Source: Coniferiporia sulphurascens
Taxonomy: Eukaryota > Basidiomycota > Agaricomycetes > Hymenochaetales > Hymenochaetaceae
Assembly: GCA_002794785.1 (NCBI GenBank)
Contig: NBBA01000010.1
Span: 1,178,001 to 1,242,000 of the forward strand
Reading direction: 5' to 3'
Length of the DNA stretch: 64,000 nt
Of the stretch, positions 48,668 through 62,700 are shown in pieces. Under the pieces are notes generated by a model. The model was not told the origin of the DNA and did not search any database. It was given only the letters and a program-made list of their open reading frames with translations. The position numbers and the translations under genes are program-made. Every line of letters begins with the position of its first letter. The stretch's first letter is position 1.

Positions 48668-51600
48668 TTAGGCACCAGAGGCAAGTTTACGAAGAACGTC
48701 ACGATCCTCGCTTTCGTCCACAAGAGCACGAAGGAGCCCTTTTTCATTTTCCAACAGCTTCTTCGGGCTGTCGAATTCAACAACCTGCCCTGCATCAAGG
48801 ACCATCTGAAAATCTCATTATTTGCCGTCGCCTTAAGGCAGAGGTGCAACAACTTACTATTTTATCATAGTCCATAATGGTCTGCAGACGGTGAGCAATC
48901 GTTATGAGCGTCGTGTCCCTGTCGAACTCAGTACGCAACGTCTTCTGGATCGCAGAGTCCGTGCTGTAATCTACCGCCAGACGTGCGTCAACACAACTGT
49001 CAAGGATAGTGTGGCAGATAGACTCGCCTATAGCAGCCGTCGCCTCATCCAGGATAAGAAGCTTGCTTCTTCGGACGATAGCGCGAGCAAGAGCGATGAT
49101 CTGGCGCTGGCCAAGGGAGAAGTTCGTCCCTCCGCTTTCAACCATCGTGTCAAGTCCTATCTTCGCATCCGTGCTCGTCTGCGCATCCGCTGCATTTTCG
49201 TCCGAACTGGTTGCACTAGAGGCGCCTTCACCCGCGCTCTGCTTGAGGGGATTGTTCTCAAGCGTATCCGCATCCGCCTTCCTCATATTGAAGAATCCGG
49301 CCGCACGCAATGCGTCGTTTAAGAGCGCATCGTCGTAGTGTTCAAAGGGGTCAAGATTCTCGCGCAGCGTCCCATGAATAAGCTCCGGTTGCTGAGGAAT
49401 GAGAGTGATGTTCGAGCGTAGGGCATCCAGGTTCATCTCATCTATCGCGAGGCCGTCGTAATAGACCTTGCCTGTCGTTTTAATAGCCCGGAGCAGGGCT
49501 AGTGCGATACTTGACTTTCCTGCTCAATAGGTTAAGGAGTGAGATAAGCGAGGAAAAGAATCACGAACCTGCACCAGTCCTTCCAACTGAGCAAAGGATA
49601 GTTTATGAGTCTGTCGATATGCACCGATAGAAACACGTACCAACGCCCACACGCTCACCGGACCTGATTTCGAATGAAATGTCCCGCAAAACTTCAGGTG
49701 AGTCTTCGGACGGGAGGGATTTAGACGTGCCCAGAATATACTAGTGTAAAGGTGAGTGACTCACCATCAGAGTAGCGCGCACATAGTTTTTCAACACGGA
49801 GTTCTCCGCTCGATGGCCAATATGCCGGAGGTTTTCCGCTTTCGCTGGGTCTTGGCTCGTGATCAATGTGCATGAACTCGAGCATTCGTTCAAGACTAGG
49901 AAAGGATCAGTACTAGGACTATCTCGTATCGAGTCACAAACCTGTTTGCTAAACGGATGCGATATCTACTAAGTATCGGACGACATACATCAAAACTTGA
50001 CGCCCACCTTGAATCTCCAGCATGTTGTAAATCCTCACCCAGAAAAGGATGATGCGGGTAAACGACAGCACAACCGACAATGTAAACCCGGCCGTGCCAG
50101 CCCCGATCCGACCACTGTACACGAGATACGCGCTTACCACACCAGAAAATATTGCGCCTAGGCTGTCCACACGTATCGAAACCCATCGGTTGATATCGAA
50201 AAATGTGTACGATGCCCGGGCATATACATCTATGCGCTCTTCAAGCACCGACCGGAAGAGATTCTGAGCGCCATAGGCTCTGATCGATGCTAGAGCGGCT
50301 TTAGAACAGATAAAGAACTGTCGGAGTTCTCGAGTACGCACGCAAACCAGCCAGTGCGGTTCCAACCTGGCTCATAACTGGAGCTTTTGCGTTGCTGTGT
50401 GCAATTAGAGGTGCATATACTCAGGGCGATGTATTTCCAATGACTGAGACAAGATACGGACCTCATCTCTCTTCTAACGCATATTTGACATTTCAGATAG
50501 ATCCGGCCTACGAGACCGCCCAAGCCAGCGACAATGAGGCCTGGGATAAACGCGTACCAACCGACCATCAGCACAGCGGAGAAGAACAGACACATGAGGT
50601 TGATCGTCATCGTTATGAACATGGTTGCAAATTGCGAAATGTTTTCGTCTATAGAGCTCATGTCTTGCGTGCATCTATAATGTAAAGCACTTCATCAAAC
50701 TTTGCAATGAAATGCGGTTGCAAAGGGCATGCCTTGTGATAATTCGTCCGACCGGTGTAACATCCAACCATCTAGAAATGAGAAATCAGCTATATGCTTA
50801 AGCAACTGGATAGCAGACTAACCTGAATGGTGATGTGAATATGCTTTCAAGCAAGCTGAGATGGATGACTCTCGAGGCCCCCATGGAATAATAGATCCAT
50901 ATTACTTGAGAGATAAATTCGGAAATATATCCAGACATGTTCACAAGAACGTAAATTCCGAGATACCTGCACGGGACGGCTTAAACGATCAGCATATTCA
51001 GAATGACGACGAATAATTAACCCACCTCAATACAGGTATCTCCGACGCTGGGTGCTTCTCGTACTGGCTAGACCAGTAGCCTATAAACCAAGTCTGAAGT
51101 ATCATAACCACCAATGAAAACCACCTAACTCCCAAGATCGCCGTCCACTTCAAAGGTCCACCCACGCCTCGTATATAAAGCATCATTGCTGCCAACTTCA
51201 CGCGCCCCATCGCTTTCTCTTCTGCAACAACGAGCTTACCCGCGTCCTTCTTGCTGTCGGCGTCTGCGCTGCCCTTGCCTGCGAGTTCCTCGTTCTCCTC
51301 GAGCTTATCTTCAATACTCTCACTGACCTCCTCACGCTCTTTGTCTATCTGTACGCGTAATTGGTGGTCCTTCTTAAGTACCTCGGAAACAGATCCCTGA
51401 GCAGAAACGGAACCATCGCCTCCGAGATCAACGACATGGCCGGCAATGGGAGCTGCAAGGGCGATGTTATGAGTGACAAGAAGGATTGTGCGCCCCTGAA
51501 CAAGGTCGCCCTTGAAAGCTTTGTCGACGATCCACTTTGCAGTGTGTACGTCGAGCGCAGCCAGGACGTCGTCGAGTAGAAGGATCGAAGCCCGGGAGTA

Positions 51601-54600
51601 CAAGGCTCGGGCAAGCGTGACACGGGCCTGTAGCACACAGACTGAGTACTACATGGGGAGGATGAGTAGGGAAACTCGCACCTTTTGTCCGCCACTTATC
51701 GGTTTGCAATGCTTCAGTCGCAGACACAGGAATACAATGTGTGACCCACCTGAGCGTCAGACCCTTTTCGCCAACTTCGGTAAGATCACCAGCCTTCCAA
51801 AGACCGAGATCACGCTCTAGCGCGCATTGGCTTAAAACTAGAGATGAATGTATCGGTATTGACCTTATAAAGCATATTTTTCATCTTCGGCTCACCTTTC
51901 TTGTAACGCTCTTCATCGTAGGGCTCGCCGAACAAAATGTTTTCCTAAGAGTATAAGTGAGCTCGTTGAAAAGACGTAAGACCTAACGAGAGTCGGGAGA
52001 TATACTTTTATAGTCTCGTTAAGCACCCATGTCTCTTGAGGAGCATACGCGATCCCAGCGTCTCGTGGTAAGTTGTGCCACGAGCCGAAGCCGTGTGGTT
52101 TGTAATACATCTCACCGAGGAGTGCCATCAGTACAGACGTCTGTATTCCCCATCACCCCATCAAAAGTCATATATATATATGCACCGAGCACAATCCGCA
52201 AACACTGTTGCGTACCTTTCCGGAGGCGGTCGGCCCGACAATAAGATTTATGTGTCCGCGTTTGAAGGTGACTTCGCCGTCGAAACGTAGTTTAAACTGC
52301 TTGCGAGTGTTGGGCCTCCTCGACAAGTGCGATCCTTCATTAGTTAACGAATCCCAAGAGAACGAGCAGTCCTTGAAGCCGATGATGTCTTTGTCGGGCT
52401 GCTCAATCATTAAGGCCGGACCAGCTGCTTCAATAGGTATGGGGGAACCACTATCTTCGTCCAGAATTTCCGTCTACCAGTGGGAAGAGATTTATAAAGT
52501 GATGTTGGATGAGGGGACTTCGTGCTCACGGAGTTCAAGAAGTTGCTATAACGATCGAAAGAAACCTTGGCTAGAGGTCGTAAATCATAAAGTTAGCACT
52601 GATACTGTTTTGTAGGATTTAATATAAGCTTTAGTACCCTTCAACAGTTGGGGGACGGTGTACATAATGCGGAAGACCTGATCCTCCATCATTCCGAAAA
52701 CCTGTAATCGAGGAGAATGAGTATTTCATCTGTCACAAGTCGATTATTGCGCACCATGAGTGCGGAGAAAATTCGAGAGGCTAGGTAATTAAAGTAAGAG
52801 GACAGCGAGCTGAGAGAAAAATCAGCTCACCTGTGAGCTCGCCCTTCGAAACAAGCGTCTATAATAGCGAAGCGCCTTTAGATGATCACAAGACACTACA
52901 GAGACGCTACGCAGAAGCTTACATATAGAGAGAGGGCGACCAGCTTTGATAAAAATGGAAGTAACTGATTCGTAATGTTCAACCCCGATTCAAGAAGCCT
53001 GAAGTGCTTCATCTTTGACAGTTCTTCATCGCGCTTTTGCGTGAGCTGTTTCAGGATATAGGACTCCCATGCGAAAAGTTTGATCATTCTAAGGACTCCT
53101 AGAGCTGGAGTTCGGTCAACGATCCAATCCGAGAACGTCATTATACATTAGCAAGACCTACATTCCGTCACAGATTGCACGCGCTTGTCTGTCTGGGATA
53201 CGCAATAACTTATTAGTAATGCCAAACGAAAGCGAAAACAAGGCTCACCATGGACATCTTGCTCCGCTGCAAGTTCACCATGATTTTCCCAATATAGACC
53301 GGAATAGGCGACAGGAGGAGCATAGCGGCGAAGCCAACCAATGAACTATAGGGGTATTTTCTAAATAAGCATGGTTCGTGAATAAAGGAAGCCCATAGGA
53401 GACTTTCCTCCAACCCAGTAGATTGTAAAGAAAGACGCTAGAAACTATAATCTGAAAGGTCGCGGTCGCTTCAAGGAGGCGAGGTCTGAGTTTCCGAACG
53501 GAGATAAATTGGAGATCTGGGAACGCTCACGAAGGAGAACGACGTGGTAAGAGTGAACAATCGCGTTCAGGTCCGAGGTAACCAGATTATTAATCTTGCC
53601 GACGAGGTGGCCCGTCTTTTCGCTCGCGTGTCCTCCCTCAGTGGCCGGCTCGACATCATCCACAGCTGTGCTTGTTGACGTCGCGTCCACATCGGTAGAA
53701 CTGGGGGCCCGGTCATCTCCAGAGGCCGCGTCGCTTTCTACGTCCGTAGCTGCCGGTGTAGTCGAGGCTTGTGTATTAGTGTCAATAGACTTTGGACCAT
53801 CCTTCCCTTTCCCTTCCTTTTTCTCGTCGAGAACGTCGCTCCTCAGCCGAATCCGCAACGCATGGTGAAATACAAGGTGTGTAAACACACTTGTACCTTC
53901 GAGAGTCATCCGAGTCTAGTGAGCCCGTGCGCCATCGCGAGCGCTGTAAGCAAAGTTAAATATGTAGTTTTTTGACAACACTCACAGAAACGTAAAGGAA
54001 TTGTGTCTCAAGGAACGCCGCGGAAAGTGGGCCGACGGTAAGCACAACTATCCACACCCAAGCCTGAACGTTATGCGGGGAGACGTCAGTCTCAAGATAC
54101 CTACAAGATCGATTATTTTGGTTCGTTTTCGACGTTAATTGATAATCAAGTCTTACTCAAGTAGATTCTTCAAACCATATGGACCAGCGAACTCCGCCAC
54201 CAATTGCAAAGTCAACCACAATGTGAGGAGGGCATACTCCTTTTCTATAAAATTGTAAGTACTAGTGCTCGCCCCAATAACAACAAGTACGGACTCCACA
54301 CGCGCAACATGCCCCACATCATGTTTCTCTTTCCAACTTTGATTGGGTCGAAGGCAGCAAGGGCTCTTTCGCTGAGCATGTTTATCTTCTCGCGTTCGGG
54401 TATGTGAGGCATGTCTGCGACTGTGATATCGGGGACCCTAAACGCGTGAAATACGATACCATCCAGAAACGAGTAGGTGTAACGCGACATTAACGATGCA
54501 GTGTCCTCGAGACTTGGCTGTGCTCCTGGCGTCAATGCTCGGAATGGGCGTGGCATTATAAGTGGGACCACCAATCCTCCGAGAGTAAGCAGTGCAAGAC

Positions 54601-55590
54601 GTGCCCATGTTATTGGGTCCGAGGCAGGGTCAAACGGCGTCGGGGTCATTGTCGCGTATGGCCACGCGTCCAAAATGAAGTAGACGACGAAGTTAGCGAA
54701 CAAGAGGAAGGCCAGCTGCAGCGATGCAACGTCCCTCCATTGAGGCGACGCGACAACAGACGAAATAGACAACAATGACACGTAGACCTTTTATCAAGAA
54801 CAATATTTTAGTAGGAGTATCACGGTAGTTTTTGGTGTAAGTTGCATACGTAAAATGGTGACTGATAGAAAAGCGCATTCGATCCTTGTCCAATGCTGAG
54901 CTCATAGATATCTAGTGATAGCAGCACGAATATTGACAGCAGTCTAATGAACCGGAACACCGTGATGGTCGTTCCATCTGAAGCTCTTGCATCGTCGGCG
55001 GGGTACTTCGGCAAAGGTTCTGTAGAGTTCCCTTCAGAATCTACTGGAGCAGACGCTTGTTCATTGAGCAAGTCGCTCTGGGAATGATGAATAGCTCTCA
55101 GCCATTTCAAAGATACATAAGCCAGTGATGAGACCGCGAGAACCGGAGGAATATACAGAGAACATTCGCGAGTCCAGGTCTGCGGCAGCAGGGCGCCCAT
55201 GGGTCAGTACTAAACCAACGACCGCCAGAGCAATGGTGAACGTGAGGAGGTGCGTTGCGCGTCCTCCAGGGCCGTTCTTAACGGTGAACGAGAGCAGGAA
55301 CCACAAATATGATATTACGGCAGCAATTATATCAAGTGTTCTTTGGGATTGCTGATGGGGAATAAGTTCCATCATTAGTCAACTTCATCCCCGTAGATAA
55401 GGATTAAAGCGCCTACCTTTCAGACGTTGAAAGCTATTTCCAAGCAGCTTATAAGCTGAGATAGTGGTTTTACTGCCATGCTGGTCCTTGTACAACTAGA
55501 TCTAAAAAACTACATGCAAAGTATTGTACAAATGTACGTTAAGCTATATCGAGAGTGTGAGAAATAACTTTTAGTTACACATACACTGTC
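48506..55590 (-). repeat. Direct segmental duplication, unit A (ABC copy 3)
   Basis: Unit A starts at the shared motif TAGCATTTTTCTGC about 160 bp beyond the copy 3 stop and ends about 390 bp beyond its start. The same order of flank, gene and flank recurs in unit B. Coding DNA, introns and flanks are all alignable, which points to duplication of genomic DNA and not retroposition. Confidence 0.8.
48668..55200 (-). CDS. ABC transporter, ABCC/MRP family, copy 3 (intact)
   Basis: About 1,600 aa in about 31 exons, read from the ATG at 55200 ([13 protein letters not shown]) to the stop at 48668-48670 after LRKLASGA. Exon by exon it matches copies 2 and 4, and I found neither the one-base deletion of copy 2 nor the stop codon of copy 4. 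In particular the tryptophan codon before the intron near 54285 is TGG, and the loop around 53800 stays in frame. NBD1 and NBD2 motifs are as in copy 1: [37 protein letters not shown] and [11 protein letters not shown]. It has a GC donor at the NBD2 intron (49027/49026) but a GT donor at the TMD1 intron where copies 2 and 4 have GC. An alternative start is discussed in the findings: upstream DNA to 55375 encodes two more hydrophobic segments in another frame. It is probably the functional member of the 3/4 pair. Confidence 0.88.
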
Positions 55591-56757
55591 ATGCATGACA
55601 AACCCTAAGCGGCTACTAAACGAAAGACGGACCCGTCGGTGACTCGGTCTACAGTGGAGGTGGATATAAATAGAAACGCCGCTCCTATAGATGTAAAGAG
55701 TTCCCATAATTCAAAACGCGATTGTGAATAATGACAGGATCACCGGCAGCCACGCGGTGCGTCGCAGTGCTGAGCCCCGACGGAAGATTTTCTTTCCCTT
55801 TCCACTGGGGATGGGATATCGGAGGGGATCGGAAGGGATATCGTGGGTGAGAGGAAGAATAAGCGAGAGGAAGAGAAGCACTCGAATAATGACAAATGGA
55901 ACGCATAGTAACCCGTGACAAGTGACTTTGTTAACCTTGTCCCCCTTCCAGCGTGACCAACATGAAACATTTCCGAAGAAACATCCCACATCCCTGAAGG
56001 GAATTAGTAATCCCCAAATCCCCCCACGTCCCCTCCGAATGCCAACGCCCAATACCTGACGAGACTTTGTCCAGTCCAAGTGTAAAATAAGAGACTCTTT
56101 TCATTTAAAGTGAGAGTTTGCTAAATACTAATCAGATATAAACTATAAGGAGTGTCAATTTAGTCAAATGTAAAATAATCATGGACTGAGCTGAGGTGGA
56201 AGCGAGAACTTTGGACTATATGCGTCGTTGCGTGAACGGGAACTATATCCAGTCTTTAAATACCGATGGTATTGCACGCTTGTCTGATTCCTGGTCCGAG
56301 TGACTTGGACGCGCAGTGGTACAACAGTATGTGGAAGCGCGCAGCCGATCTGTTCTTCCGCGTCCAGCGTAGTGCGGAAGCCGCTTGCGCCAGCAGTGGC
56401 AGTTTGGTCTCAACGCCCCAACCCAACTTACAAGTATTAGACCGGGCCACAATACTTACTATTCAAATCAGATCGAATTCTTGCGGTCTCCTCAACATAA
56501 TGTCACGACAGTCAGAGGCGACGTGAAAGAACTAGTAACGTTAAGTTGGAATGCGAGCTTGATGGAACTCGGCCGTTCGGAGTTAAGAAACTTGCACTAG
56601 CATTTTTCTGCATGTATGCGCATTTGAGTCCTCCTGCACGAATCCGCTGGTCGGACGGCATGATTAGTACTTGAAGCCCATTCGCCAACGCCGTGAATTG
56701 CCGAAATATAACATAGTAGACAAGTGTTGAATAGCCAAACCCGAATTGAAATTACTT
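55201..56757. other. Spacer between ABC copies 3 and 4
   Basis: From 55201 to about 55590 this is the upstream part of the duplicated unit, shared with the DNA upstream of copy 4, and should contain the copy 3 promoter. From about 55600 to 56597 the sequence is not shared between the units. From 56598 to 56757 it is the shared 3' flank of copy 4. A plus-strand open frame at 56266-56526 has no recognisable relative. No RNA gene was seen. Confidence 0.6.
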
Positions 56758-59700
56758 TTAGGCACCAGCGAGTTTAAGAAGAACTTCACGATCCTCGCTC
56801 TCGTCCACGAGAGCACGAAGGAGTCCTTTTTCATTTTCCAACAGCTTCTTCGGGCTGTCGAATTCAACAACCTGCCCTGCATCAAGGACCATCTGAAAAG
56901 CTCATTATTTGCCGCCGCCTCAAGACAGTTGTGCAACAACCTACTATTTTATCATAGTCCATGATGGTCTGCAGACGGTGAGCAATCGTAATGAGCGTCG
57001 TGTCCCTGTCGAACTCAGTACGCAGCGTCTTCTGGATCGCCGAGTCCGTGCTGTAATCTACCGCCAGGCGTGAATCAACACAATCACCAAGGATAGTGTG
57101 GCAAAAAGACTCGCCTATAGCAGCCGTCGCCTCATCCAGGATAAGAAGCTTGCTCCTTCGGACGATAGCGCGAGCAAGAGCGATGATCTGGCGCTGGCCA
57201 AGGGAGAAATTCGTCCCTCCGCTTTCAACCATCGTATCAAGTCCAATCTTCGCATCCGCGCTCGTCTGTGCATCCGCTGTACCTTCCCCTGAGCTGGTTG
57301 CACCCTGAGCGCCTTCACCCGTGCTCTGCTTAGGTTGATCGTTCTCGAGCGGATCCACATCCACCTCCTTCATATTGAAGAATCCGGCCGCATGCAGCGC
57401 GTCGTTCAGGAGCGCGTCGTCGTAGTGCTCGAAGGGGTCAAGATTCTCGCGCAGCGTCCCATGGATAAGCTCCGGTTGCTGCGGAATGAGAGTGATGTTC
57501 GAGCGTAGGGCATCCAAGTTCATCTCATCTATCGCGAGGCCGTCGTAATAGACCCTGCCTGTCGTTTTGATGGCCCGGAGTAGGGCTAGTGCGATACTTG
57601 ACTTTCCTGCGAAATGGGTCAAGGAGTTGAAATAAGCGTGGAAAAGAATCACGAACCTGCACCAGTCCTTCCGACTGAACGAAGGATGGTTCATCAGAAT
57701 CTGTCGATATATCACCGATAGAGACACGTACCAACGCCCACGCGTTCACCGGACTTGACTTCAAATGAAATGTCTTTCAATACTTCGGGCGAATCTTTCG
57801 ACCAAAAGTGTTTGAGCGTATCCTATCAATAGCGTACACTACCAATTCCAATTAACTTACTATCAGAGTAACGCGCACATAGCCTTTCAACCCGAAGTTC
57901 TCCACTTGATAGCCAATATGCGGGAGGTCTTCCACTTTCGCTAGACCTTGGCTCGTGATCAATGCGCATGAACTCAAGCATTCGTTCAAGACTAGGAAAG
58001 GATCAGTGCCAGGACTATCTCGTATCGGGCCACAAACCTGTTTGCTAAACGGAGGCAAAATCAACTAAATATCGGACGGCATAAGCCAGGAACATGACGC
58101 TTACCCTGAATTTCCAACAAATTGTAAATTCTCACCCAGAAAAGGATTTTACGGGTAAACGACAGCACCACCGACAATGTAAACCCGGCCGTGCCAGCTC
58201 CGATCCGACCACCATACACGAGGTATGCGCTCACCACGCCAGAAAATACTCCGCCTAGGCTGTCTACACGTATCGAAACCCATCTGATGATATCGTAGAA
58301 TGTGTACGACGTTTGGGCATATACATCTATGTGCTCTTCAAGCACAGAGCGGAAGAGATTCTGAGCGCCATAGGCTCTTATCGATGCTGGAGCAGCTTTA
58401 GCACAGACAAATGACTGTCGAAATTCACAGGTACGCACGTAAACCACCCAGTGCAGTTCCAACCTGGCTCATGACCGGAGCTTTTGCATTGCTGTGTGCA
58501 ATTAGAGGTGTATATAATCAGGGAGATGTGTTTCGAATGACTGAGACAAGATACGGACCTCATCTCTCTTCTAACGCATATTTGACATTTCAGATAGATC
58601 CGGCCTACGAGACCGCCCAGGCCAGCGACAATGAGGCCTGGGATAAACGCGTACCAACCGACTATCAACACAGCGGAGAAGAAAAGGCAGATGAGGTTGA
58701 TGGTGGCCGTAATAAACATAATTGTAAATTGCGAGATGTTTTCGTCTATAGAACTCATGTCTTCCGTGCATCTGTAATGTGAATCATCTCAATAAATTAT
58801 AATAAAGCGCGGCTGCAATGGCCATACCTTGTAATAATTCGTCCGACCGGTGTAACATCCAACCATCTAGAGATGAAAATCGGTTTCATGCTTGAGCAAT
58901 CAAATATCAAGCTAACCTGAATGGCGAGGTGAATATGCTTTGAAGCAAGCTGAGATGGATGACCCTCGAGGCTCTCATGGAACTGTATACCCATATTACT
59001 TGAGAGATGAAATCGGTGACATATCCAGACATGTTCACAAGGATGTAAATTCCGAGATATCTGCACGGGTTAACGGCTTTACGATCAGCTTGAATGACGA
59101 CAAACAATCAACCCACCTCAATACGGGTATCTCTGACGCTGGGTGTTTCTCGTACTGGCTAGACCAATAGCCTACAAACCAAGTCTGAAGTATCATGGCC
59201 ACCAATGAAAACCATCTAACTCCCAAGATCGCCGTCCACTTCAAAGATCCACCCACTCCTCGTATATATAGCATCATTGCCGCTGCCTCCACGCGTCCCA
59301 TCGCTTTCTCTTCTGCAACAACGAGCTTACCCGCGTCCTTCTTGTTTTCGGCGTCTGCAGCGTTCTTGGCTGCCGGTTTCTCGCTCTCCCCGAGCTTATC
59401 CTCAATGTTCTCACCGGCCTCCTCACGCTCTTTGTCTACTAGCACGCGTAATTGATGATCCTTCTTAAGTACCTCGGAAACAGATCCCTGAGCAGAAACG
59501 GAACCGTCGCCTCCGAGATCAACGACGTGGCCGGCAACAGGGGCTGCAAGAGCGATGTTATGAGTGACAAGAAGGATTGTGCGCCCCTGTACAAGATCCC
59601 CCTTGAAAGCTTTGTCGACGATCCACTTTGCAGTGTGTACGTCGAGTGCAGCCAGGACATCGTCGAGTAGAAGGATCGAAGCCCGGGAGTACAAGGCTCG

Positions 59701-62700
59701 GGCAAGCGTGACACGGGCCTGTAGCACACAGACTGAGTACTACATGGGGAGGATGAGTAGGGAAACTCGCACCTTTTGTCCGCCACTTTTCGGTTTACAA
59801 TGCTTCAGTCGCAGACACAGGAATATAATGTGTGACCCACCTGAGCGTCAGACCCTTTTCGCCAACTTCTGTAAGATCACCAGCCTTCCAAAGACCGAGA
59901 TCACGCTCTAGAGCACATTGGTTTATAACTAGAAATGGACGTATCAGTATTGACTTTACGAATCATATTTTTCATCTCTGACTCACCTTTCGTGTAACGC
60001 TCTTCATTATAGGGCTCGCCGAACAAGATGTTTTCCTGGAGGTATAAGTGAGTTCGTTGAAAGGATGCGACTCCTAATAAGAGCTAGAAGTCATACCCTT
60101 ATAGTCTCATTAAGCACCCATGTCTCTTGAGGAGCATATGCGATCCCGGCATCCCGCGGTAAGTTGTACCACGAGCCGGAGCCGTGTGGCTTGTAATACA
60201 TCTCACCCAGGAGTGCCATCAGCACAGATGTCTGTGTTCCCCAACAGAAGTCAGATATATGCGCCAAGCACAATCCCCAAACACAGTCGCGCACCTTTCC
60301 GGAGGCGGTAGGCCCAACAATAAGGTTTATGTGGCCGCGCTTGAAGGTGACCTCGCCGTCGAAGCGTAGTTTAAACTGCTTGCGAGTGTTGGGCCTCCTC
60401 GATAGGTGGGATCCTTCGTTGACAAACGAATCCCAAGAGAACGAGCAGTCCTTGAAGCCGATGATGTCCTTGTCGGGCTGCTCGGCCATCGAGGCATGGC
60501 CAACTGCTTCGGCAGGCACAATCGAACCGCTGTCTTCGTCTATAAGTTCCGTCTACAAGAGGAAGAGATTTATAAAGTGGTATCGGATGAGGGGAGATCC
60601 CAGTGCTCACGGAGTTCAAAAAGTCGCTGTAACGATCGCAAGAGACCTTGGCTAAAGGTCGCACATTCATTCATTAGAACTGATACTGTTCAAAAATATT
60701 TAATATAAGTTGTATTACCCTTCAGTACTTGGGGGACAATGTACATAATGTGGAAGACTTGATCTTCCATCAAGCCGAAGATCTGTAATCGAGGAGCATG
60801 AGTATCCACTTTTCAGTAAGCCAAATATTGCGTACCATGAGCGCGGAAAATATGCGTGAGGCTAAGTAATTAAAGTGAGAGGACAGCGGGCTGAGAGACA
60901 AATCATCTCGCCTGTGAGCTCGCCTTTCGAAACGAGTGTCTATAATAACGAGGCCCCTTTAGACTATTACATGACACTGTACAATGCAAGACAGAAGCTT
61001 ACATAGATAGAGAGGGCGACCAGCTTTGATAAAAATGGAAGTAGCTGGTTCGTAATGTTTAATCCCGATTCAAGAAGCCTGAAGCGCTTCATCTTTGACA
61101 GCTCTTCATCACGCTTTTGCGTGAGCTGTTTCAGGATGTACGACTCCCACGCGAAAAGTTTGATCATCCTAAGGACTCCTAGAGCTGGGGTATGGTCAAC
61201 TGTCCCATCCAAGAACGTCATTCTACATTAACGAGACCTACATTCCGTCACAGACTGCACGCGATTATCCGTCTAGAATACGCAAGACTTATAAACAATT
61301 CCAAAGGAAAGTGCGAACAAGGCTAACCATGGACATCTTGCTCCGCTGCAAGTTTACCATGATTTTCCCGATATAAACCGGAACGGGCGACAGGAGGAGC
61401 ATAGCAGCGACACCGACCAATGAACTGTAGGGGCATTTTTCAAATAAATGTGGCTCATGAATAAAGGAAGCCCATAGGAGACTTTCCTCCAACCCAGTAG
61501 ATTGTAAAGGAAGACGCTAGAAAGTATGATCTGGAAGGTCGCAATTGCTTCGAAAAGGCAAGGTCTGAGTCTCTCAAGAAAGATAAACAGGAGGTCTGGG
61601 AACACTCACGAAGGAGAACGACAGGATAAGAGTTGACAATTGCGTTCATGTCCGAGGTAACCAGATTATTGATCTTGCCGATGAGGTGGCCCGTCCTTCC
61701 GCTCGCGTGTCCTCCCTCAGTGGCCGGCTTGACATCATCCACAGCCGTGCTTGTTGACGTCTTGTCCGCATCGGTAGAATTGGGGGCCTGGTCATCGCCA
61801 GAGGCCGCGTCGCTTTCTACGTCGGTGGCCGCTGGCGTTGTTGAGACCCGTATACTAGTGTCGACAGACTTTGGACCCTCCTTCCCCTTCCCTTCCTTTT
61901 TCTCGTCGAGAACGTCGCTCTTCAGCCGAATCCGCAACGCATGGTGAAATACAAGGTGTGTAAACACACTTGTACCTTCGAGAATCATCCGAGTCTAACG
62001 AGCCCGTGCACCATCGCGCGCGCTGTAAGCAAGGTCATATTCGCAGTATTTCGACAAAACTCACAGAAACGTAAAAGAACTGTGCCTCTAGGAACGCCGA
62101 GACAATTGGACCGACGGTAAGCACAAATATCCACACCCACGCCTGAACGTTATGCGGGGAAACGCCAGTCTCAAGATACCTACAAAATCGATTATTTTGG
62201 ATCGTTCTCAACGCTAGTTGACGATCAAGTCTTACTCAAGTAGATTCTTCAATCCATAAGGGGCAGCGAACTGCGCCACCAGTTGCATGGTCAACCACAA
62301 TGTGAGGAGGGCATACTCCTTCTCTGTATGAATCGTAAGTACCGACGCTCGCCCTAATAAGAACAAATACAGACTCTATATGCGCATCATGCCCCAGATG
62401 ATACTCCTCTTCCCAACCCTGACTGGGTCGAGAGCAGCAAGGGCTCTTTGACTGAGCATGTTTACCTTCTCGCGTTCGGGTATGTGAGGCATGTCTGCGA
62501 CGGTAATGTCCGGGACCCTAAACGCGTGAAATATGATACCATCCAGAAACGAGTAGGTGTAACGCGACATTAACGATGCAGTGTCCTCGAGACTTGGCTG
62601 CGCTCCGGGAGTCAATGCCCGGAACGGGCGTGGCATTATGAGTGGGACCACCAATCCTCCGAGAGTAAGCAGCGCAAGACGTGCCCACGTTATTGGGTCC

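Noticed and set aside
52168..52186. Short AT dinucleotide run in an intron of ABC copy 3
   Set aside because: A small intronic microsatellite with no sign of function.
56266..56526. 86-codon plus-strand open frame between ABC copies 3 and 4
   Set aside because: No recognisable relative, and it lies in a spacer not shared with other units; kept only as a remark.
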